A DNA stretch of 62,000 bases from Phoronis australis (lineage: Eukaryota > Phoronida > Phoronidae): assembly GCA_002633005.1 (NCBI GenBank), contig NMRA01000019.1, positions 58,039-120,038 on the forward strand. The letters run 5' to 3'. Positions 55,690 to 62,000 of the stretch are shown in pieces (the first letter of the stretch is position 1; the number at the start of each line of letters is the position of its first letter). The notes under the pieces were generated by a model. It was not told the origin of the DNA. It made no database searches and saw only the letters and a program-made list of their open reading frames with translations. The position numbers and the translations under genes are program-made.

Positions 55690-56640
55690 AAATTGGGGTT
55701 ACTGACAAGTGACGCCAATGGAGGTTGAGAAAACAGGGGAAGTGTGTTGGGAACATTTCGTGAAGCTTGGAAGATCAATGAGGAAAAAGTCTTGGAATTT
55801 TGAAAGATATGCTGATATGTTTCTTAGAGATTGCAAGACGAAGATTACTCGAAGGGAAGACAGCGGTCTAACAATATTGACATTTCCAGTTGAAACATAG
55901 GAATTTGTAGACGGCGAGAACCAAACGGAATCCATCTTTGATGTCGGCCTTGGCCATAACAGAGTTGCCACCAGATAAAAGAATGCAGGTGATGGTGATT
56001 TGGACCCACTGGTATTGGACTTCGGTTAAATGAGAAGGAAGGAAGGCCTGCCTTAATCGAGTGGTGTTCGCGAGAGGGTATAAGGGTTGTGGATTCGATG
56101 GAATTTGCTCCAGACTCGTGAGTCCGCGTAATATGAGGATTGTAGAAGGTGAAAGAGTTGTGCAGAGGAGGTGATTGGAAAGTAGAGGACGTGTCGAGGC
56201 GGAGTCCGTGAGTGAGCACGTCGATGATGTAATGAGTAAGAGACAAGTTGTAAGCTTGAAGCACCCGGGGGGACTTTGGGGGGTTCAAACGAGGAACCCC
56301 ATTTGGCGAAGTGGGCAAAAACGTCCGCCTCAGAGAAACAGAAAGTCCGAGAAAACGAGACAAAAGTCCACAGGAATTCGGCACGAATGCAGAATTTACA
56401 GGTCTGAACCTTGTAAACGTTTTTTTTTTGTTTTTAGTCCCCGATTCAGTTTGCAGTAAAAGGTCCACATACTGGAATATTCGAGCCCCCCAATATTTTA
56501 GGCTGGGTGCGCTCATGTGAAGATAGACTTTATGGAATCGGCATTTACTGGAGTGGTAAGAGGTTTTGGTATATGAGGGGTGGTGTTTTACGGCAAGACT
56601 TGCTTACGATTTAGTAGCTAATCGGTCGGCTTCAGATGTG
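55690..56640 (-). pseudogene. DIRS/Ngaro-like reverse transcriptase fragment, split by a MITE
   Basis: On the minus strand, in shifting frames, the following appear in the order of a retroelement reverse transcriptase: THYIIDVLTHGLRL, HHSIKAGLPS, MAKADIKDGFRL, CFNWK and DRCLPF. In DIRS-type elements the corresponding blocks are a Y-x-x-x-G-F-x-x-G-F stretch, AK(A/V)DIK-A-FRL, and YYDKCLPFG. Frame breaks and missing catalytic motifs show it is dead. MITE copy 5 (56255-56517) interrupts it; probable upstream sequence resumes at 56518. A Ty3-type origin is less likely but not excluded. Confidence 0.55.
56255..56517 (-). mobile_element. CATGCGCG-type MITE copy 5
   Basis: Reverse-orientation copy starting CTTGAAGCACCC and ending GGCTGGGTGCGCTCATG. 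It has the shared ACGTCCGCCTCAGAGAAACA, AGGTCCACAT and TTCGAGCCCCCC boxes. Termini are worn and the flanks (GTAAG and TGAAG) match only partly. It is inserted in a reverse transcriptase fragment. Confidence 0.75.
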
Positions 56641-57048
56641 ACAAGTGCGGATATTTGTTTTTCATTTTTCTCCTACGATGACGCTATAGTTTCGTTGTAA
56701 CATGTTTTAACACCTTAATAACCGTTGAAATCACTTGTAACTGGGTCGTAGGATTTTTTGTCTGTGATATTCACTAGTTAAAACCTGATGAAACACCAGA
56801 CAAAATTACGACATTGATAGTTCATCTCGATAACCATGGTTGTTATCTGAAGACATGTATAGTGCACGGGCGGTGGCCGGGGTGAGGGGATGTCAAAATC
56901 ATCAATTTCGCGTTTGTAGTTTTCAAGTAAAGCGAACAATGTGATGAACTTTTCTCTGTTTTTGACGTCACAGTACATTTACGTCACATATTGTGTCAGC
57001 GCTATAGCTAAAGTTACGCGCATTGCGGTATACATTTATGGTGCCAAA

Positions 57049-60000
57049 ATGTCAGAACTTGAGGGAAATATGTATGGTAATTTACCAGTTAAAATCATCA
57101 AAGATATGATGGAATATCGTGTTAACGATCTGAAGACCAGGAAAGAGTAAGAGATTGATTCCAAACAGCAGATAACCAACATTGCAGTGTGGCTTTTCGC
57201 AAGGAAAACAGTCGAAATTGATAGACTAACTTGATTTTTTCGCACATCCAGATGTTACCGGGATACCTTTTGTTTATTTGTTTACACTTGTGCACCAGTT
57301 CAGTGTACACACACAAGTGTTTTTCGAATAACTTGAAAAACTGAGTGCACTGATCTCAGGAATGTTTGTTTCGAACGTATTCCTTCCCGAACCTTCCATA
57401 TGTAATACACTTTGTGATAAAACAATGTATCAATAAGACAAAAAGTTACTGAACTCACTGCACCAGTTCAAAACTCAGACAACTTTGTTAATGTATTATA
57501 TTTTAAATTGTTGTCTTATAGCATGTTCGCCGCTAATTGTATTGCAAAGATTCGACATTCCGCTGCTTTCCATTATCCCCCAGACAGCTATGTTAATCCC
57601 ATACGTACGTTTTAATTAAAGGGTACAGAACAACCTGGCAAAGTATTACGAAGCTGAGATGAAGTGTTGTAAGGAGATGGGGAAAATCGTAAGCAGGCTA
57701 GTAAGAGAAATGGATAGAAGACAGCAAACGACTATGAAGCTCTGCAAGGCAGAAAGTGAGTGTATTCGTGGGTATTACAGAGACTCTTGTTTCTGATCAT
57801 AACACTTGATGCAGACAAAGTGAATTTCTCACTGTACAATAACTTTTTACTTATAGAAAAACACGACGAGGCGTGCACAGGATTCCGGCACCTGGGGCGT
57901 CGGGACGATAACGGTATCACTTTCGTCATTTCTTCGCCTCGTCCCCTTTTTACTAGCGACCAATTTCGCCACCGCCCTTATCGCAGTGCCACGTGGGTAG
58001 CCAGACATAGTGGATTGATTAAGCAAAGAAACATCATGAATCGTATAACTGTTTTCAACAAACAGAAGTCTTGGATCCCTTTTATCACTCATGTAGCTTC
58101 AGTAGTGTTATGTCCTTTAATGAAATTATTCGGTTTTAGTTATTGTTTCGACCTGCTCCTAGACGTCTACATGTATGTGGAACTAACTTACAAATAAAAC
58201 AGTTGCTAACGAACCAGTGTCGTTGGAAGGTACATGCGAAAATTACTGAAGGGCAAGGACATATTCCGCTTAGCAACAAGGATTAGTACAGCTTGAAATG
58301 CCCTACTAAATATCGGTAAAAACAGGCAGCAGAAGTATTACATAAAGTGCTGTGATGGGGCGTAGGCGCACGTAGGCGCAGCCAATCTCCTTTTGACATT
58401 TGAACGTAGCGCCTGCGCGCCGTAAGTCACGTTCAGTGCTCAAAATTACACGGTGGGCTTTTGGCACCTCTAATTTTACGACTACAGCACTGATTACAGA
58501 GGGCTCATGTCCGCTATACCCGAGCTTCATATAGTCCTGGTAGACCGTCGTACTCAGTGAAAAGACCATTCATGTCATTAGGCTTAAATATTTAATGTTT
58601 TCAAAATGTCTGCTCACAATCTCTCGTAGGTCAATATACTAAAAAGATCGAAGAATTCTGGAAGTTCATGGACTCACGGAAAAATGACCTCCAAAGAAGA
58701 TTTGATCTTATGACCTATGACGCAGAGAGGTCGATGGCTGTATTCAAGTCGTAAGTTTGGTTATAGTGATGGCAGTGTTCAGCTGCTATCTGATTCTGGT
58801 AGTGAAACAGACTTTCGACGCCTCAATTGTAGGCCTAGTAACACAAATTTCCCTTGAAACGCCATTATTTCTGAAGGAAGTACCTCAGCGAAGTTGCAAT
58901 TCTCGCCAAATCACCATCAAAAAGTGTCCTACTTCTTTAAATTAGCTCAAAATATGTATACATTCTGGTTTAGCCCTTAATTTCTCAGAACTGAACAAAT
59001 TACATAATGCATGTAATTACTTAAAAGTGCTGGATTCAAAATGCTGTGCGATTTGGTTTATTTTACGGAGAAAGATTGCTCTTTTATAAGAATAATGGTA
59101 ATAAAAAAACAAGGTGCTACAACATGATCGATTAACATGGTCCACCCTCACGGCTTCAAAAAGTCGAATGTCAAGAGGACTGCTTACGACCCATTTCAGA
59201 GGCTAACACAATAACAAAGATTAATTGATTACGGGTTTGAAATGTTAAATAAATTTCTATATGAATGTGATCCATTGAAATTGGTCCAAACTGCGTGCCT
59301 TTTTGCTCATTACGAGACTTTCTGCAGTCACATTGCCGAACTACATTTGGAGGCAAAGTTTCATTAGCTTTAAGTGTTTGGAACTTTTGTAACCCGCCAG
59401 TCCGTGCTACCTGCGCTTGTACGCTGTACTGCTGTGAGAATAATTTGAACAGATTTAAATTTTTCACCAGCACCTGCATCGCCATAGGCTGGTTAGAGAG
59501 TTGGATACGACGTTCTGGGGCTAAACCAAATGTTATTGCTGGACATTACCTAAAGTAGGGTATTATTTGTATGTTCTTCAGAAGCGTAGAGAGCATGGAT
59601 ACTGGGAAAAAAAACTGCAAAACAAGTTGTGAAAAGAAACATCGTACAGGAGAAATGTCAGAAGAAAGTCGATAAGTTCACCGACGTAAGTAATGACAAA
59701 CACATGTGAAGCGTGACAAAAATAGAAAAGTCGGTGATTTTCTTGTGATTGCTACCGCTGCTTTTGACTTTCCTTTGTATTCTCAAGTTTTACCTCATCG
59801 AACCTCCTCTGTCGACCGCTGTTAGTACAACTAATACTGTTTCTGTGTATTTTTGTTCAACAAGAGTATCAATGAAAGTAATTTACAGCGGAACAAAATG
59901 TGTCGTGGAAGACACCCGGTATCAAAGTTCTAGATTTTTCGCAAGAAAGTTTAAGATGGCGCCAGTACGCAGTAGATCTCTCACCTATTGTGCCCTCTCG

Positions 60001-61567
60001 TGTCTTTACTGCTTGGATACTGAAAACACCAGAGGCGCCTAACTTTATTATGCTCTGTCTAATAGTCTTCATTAAGCTTGAATGAATGTGCTAGGAATGC
60101 CTTACCGCGGAAGTGCTCGGTTTGTTCTAGCCAACCTTTTCTGACAGTTCTATCCACCACATGTGATCGGTACATTCTGGCCTGGCCAACATCTCACTGT
60201 GGCTTTTCGCCCGATGTGCGCGCGTGGGATATGCATCCTTGCACAATTTTGTCTTGTTCTTTATTGAAGGAAGAGCCTCGGCTGGTGGAAAATCACAGGA
60301 AAATGGACACGAGGTACAGGACAACGGCTCAAGTTCCCCGTCAAACGTGGGTGGCTTCAAAGAACGACGTCGAAAATAACCAAGTGACGAAAGCTATGTA
60401 TGAAAACGCCAACCAAAATCTGATCACGGAATGTGCCGAGGTGAGCGCTACGTAAAATCAAATGCGAAGAGCTTGTTCTAGGGATATCTTGGGTGAATTG
60501 TTAAAAGCTCGGGTACATTGGATTGCATGCTCTACGTTTTCCCCGTTAGTTAATATGACATCGATTAGTATGTGTGCTTTCTGTTTCTAATTAATACAGC
60601 AACACGATTCAAGAGCATCGTTTAAATTGCAAACATTCCACTCTGGATGAACGCCTTTACATAAATTTCGATTACCCTCATACATGCAACAGAATGTCTC
60701 CTGTCTGTAGACACAAGCAAGTGTTGTTTTTCATAACACTTCCTATTTATATATTTGCAGCTCCATAAAAAAGCTGACCAACAATTCGACAACACCATTC
60801 AGGAGGCGGACGCTGCCATCGACACCGTCATGCACATAACCTCAACTGACTCCTTGCTGGGACGGTAACTAAGTCTTGTCACTACTAAATTGGATAGAAG
60901 TAACATATCTATATTATACATGTATAATATGAGGGAAAACAAAATATTGTGAGGAACAACTTTGGTCAGTGCCATAATCTCGAAACAAATATTTTTCGTT
61001 TCAGTGGGATATCACCAACACGCGTTCAGAGCACGCAGACTGACAGCGTCAGAATTGACCCAGTCCTACTATCTAAGCTGTGCTTTCCTGACAGCGTCGC
61101 TTCGAGTTCAACAGTCCTGTACGCCCCTTGCACTAGCCAGTTAAATGCTGAGTCCGAGAAGCCACCCGACGACAAGCCGCCAAGCAGCAATTCCCCTGAA
61201 CCAAAATTGTCGAAATCTGAGACCGAGTTCAGGAAAGGGCCAGAAGCTGAACTGAGCGAATCGCTCAGACACCACAACATGTCCGACTTGGATCGACAAC
61301 GTACTCAGTGACACGCAATTCAATCCACGCGCATGGGTATTCAACACCAATCACTCATCTCCTGAGGAAGCCCAGTCATGTCCCAGCGAGAGATCTACTA
61401 CTTCCTCACCTGGACTCAGTGACCAGAAAACATCGACGATTTACGTTAAATCAACGAGCTTGACTAGCAGTGATTCCGAGGGCAGCATCTTCTTGCTTCC
61501 TGTTGCATCCGGGTCTGGACCTACAGAAGTCCCAGCTACTCTTGTGAAATCTGTGGAACATCGCTAA
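57049..61567 (+). CDS. coiled-coil (possibly F-BAR-like) protein, seven exons, two frame breaks
   Basis: Exons with GT-AG borders: 57049-57146, 57622-57755, 58630-58750, 59582-59685, 60270-60440, 60761-60864 and 61005 to 61311 or 61567. The N-terminal ~270 residues are charged and helical, with motifs such as NLAKYYEAEMKCCKEMGKI, FWKFMDSRKNDLQRRFDLM and KKADQQFDNTIQEADAAI, recalling FCH/F-BAR or other dimeric helical bundles. The C-terminal part is Pro/Ser/Glu-rich (KPPDDKPPSSNSPEPK). Phases fit at all joins except that exon 4 is one base too long, with an A8 run at 59607-59614. In the last exon the frame stops at 61311, but a +1 frame stays open from about 61256 to 61567 with similar composition (PTWIDNVL...SSDSEGSIF). 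Family assignment is weak. A membrane-shaping or scaffold role is only an inference. Confidence 0.6.
58345..58492 (-). mobile_element. hAT-type MITE copy 3
   Basis: Reverse-orientation copy with ends AAGTGCTGTGATGG and CGACTACAGCACTG, flanked by ATTACATA (58337-58344) and ATTACAGA (58493-58500), matching at seven of eight bases. It lies in intron 2 of the coiled-coil gene. Confidence 0.8.
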
Positions 61568-62000
61568 ACCGCATCAATAGCATCCACATCAGAAGGACTG
61601 TTAGCAAGCAACATTGGTCTTTCTTAGATGAAAAGGCAACTTTCTTCAGCCACTGCTGGATTTTTCAAGCCTGTGCAACCTCTGATGGATTCCGGTCAGA
61701 GTTCTGTCTCAGGTGTTTGATAAGTTGAATCTCAAGCTTCCTGGTCCACCTATTTTTAATTCTTTCGTGTATACACTCATTGACTCCCTGTTCAGACCAA
61801 TATTTCTCCTTGTCAATGATTAGTACATTGTCAAGGTCAAAGCTGTGACTGGATCCCTGACAGAGGGTACATACTGCATATGAGTCACAGGTGTTACCGC
61901 ATTAGGCCGACGATGTTGGTACAACCGTATTTTTTAGGACTGCTTAGTTTTACCTACATACAGTCACGTGACCTAATTATCGGACTTTTCGCACATTTTG
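61568..62000. other. downstream of the coiled-coil gene; dispersed repeat
   Basis: Non-coding to the window end. Positions 61825-61915 share GTGACTGGATCCCTGACAG, GAGTCACAGGTGTTACCG and surrounding wording with 51481-51572 (TATGACTGGATTCCTGACAG, GAGTAACAGGTGTCACCC), marking a dispersed repeat family. Confidence 0.5.

Noticed and set aside
55845-56516. A 223-residue minus-strand frame, the longest after the receptor and mucin frames
   Set aside because: It runs through a MITE and mixes frames of a dead reverse transcriptase fragment, so it is not one intact gene.
57760-58197. A 145-codon frame between exons 2 and 3 of the coiled-coil gene
   Set aside because: No domain, poor composition and no matching splice phase; treated as intron.

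Overview
The window is eukaryotic nuclear DNA from an animal, most likely a marine invertebrate deuterostome. It is AT-rich and gene-sparse, its genes are split by GT-AG introns of about 0.3-4 kb, and it is crowded with small DNA transposons. No ribosome-binding sites, operons, rRNA genes or CRISPR arrays are present. The lineage (acorn worm or lancelet style) is an inference from receptor content and genome texture, not shown directly.

Left part (1-13.9 kb): mostly non-coding. It holds a 0.66-kb foldback element, a 766-bp near-identical tandem block joined at a single N (probably two haplotypes placed end to end), a tRNA-derived SINE head, and one intronless class A-like G-protein-coupled receptor (10095-11123, +).

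Middle part (13.9-24.3 kb): eight minus-strand exons whose phases and residues fit the N-terminal third of an orthologue of DNAAF9 (C20orf194/Shulin), a dynein-arm packaging and assembly protein. One internal exon and the remaining two thirds were not found. Three decayed tandem copies of one of its exons lie in an intron, and a diverged satellite block lies in another.

Right part (25-62 kb): accessory in character. Two plus-strand genes share one design. Gene B (40544-48562) is spliced in phase over ten exons: signal peptide, SUEL/galactose-lectin-like domain, CUB-like domain, Thr/Ser-rich mucin stalk built from 36-residue repeats, one membrane helix, and a tail with an NPxY motif. Gene A (31651-37044, 5' end not found) has the same stalk, membrane and tail exon pattern, with identical phases at most junctions, and a 211-residue tail with seven tyrosine motifs, one ITIM-like. 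Together they look like a small tandem family of signalling lectin/CUB/mucin receptors, the best candidate here for an undescribed recognition system. A third multi-exon gene (57049-61567) encodes a helical, charged protein, possibly F-BAR-like, with two frame breaks.

The right part is also a transposon graveyard: a 142-bp hAT-type MITE in three copies with 8-bp target duplications; a ~230-bp MITE with 13-bp termini and ~5-bp target duplications in five copies; a THAP-domain element with ~310-bp inverted arms that both carry the THAP start; a DIRS-like reverse transcriptase fragment cut by one of the MITEs; and several foldback hairpins.
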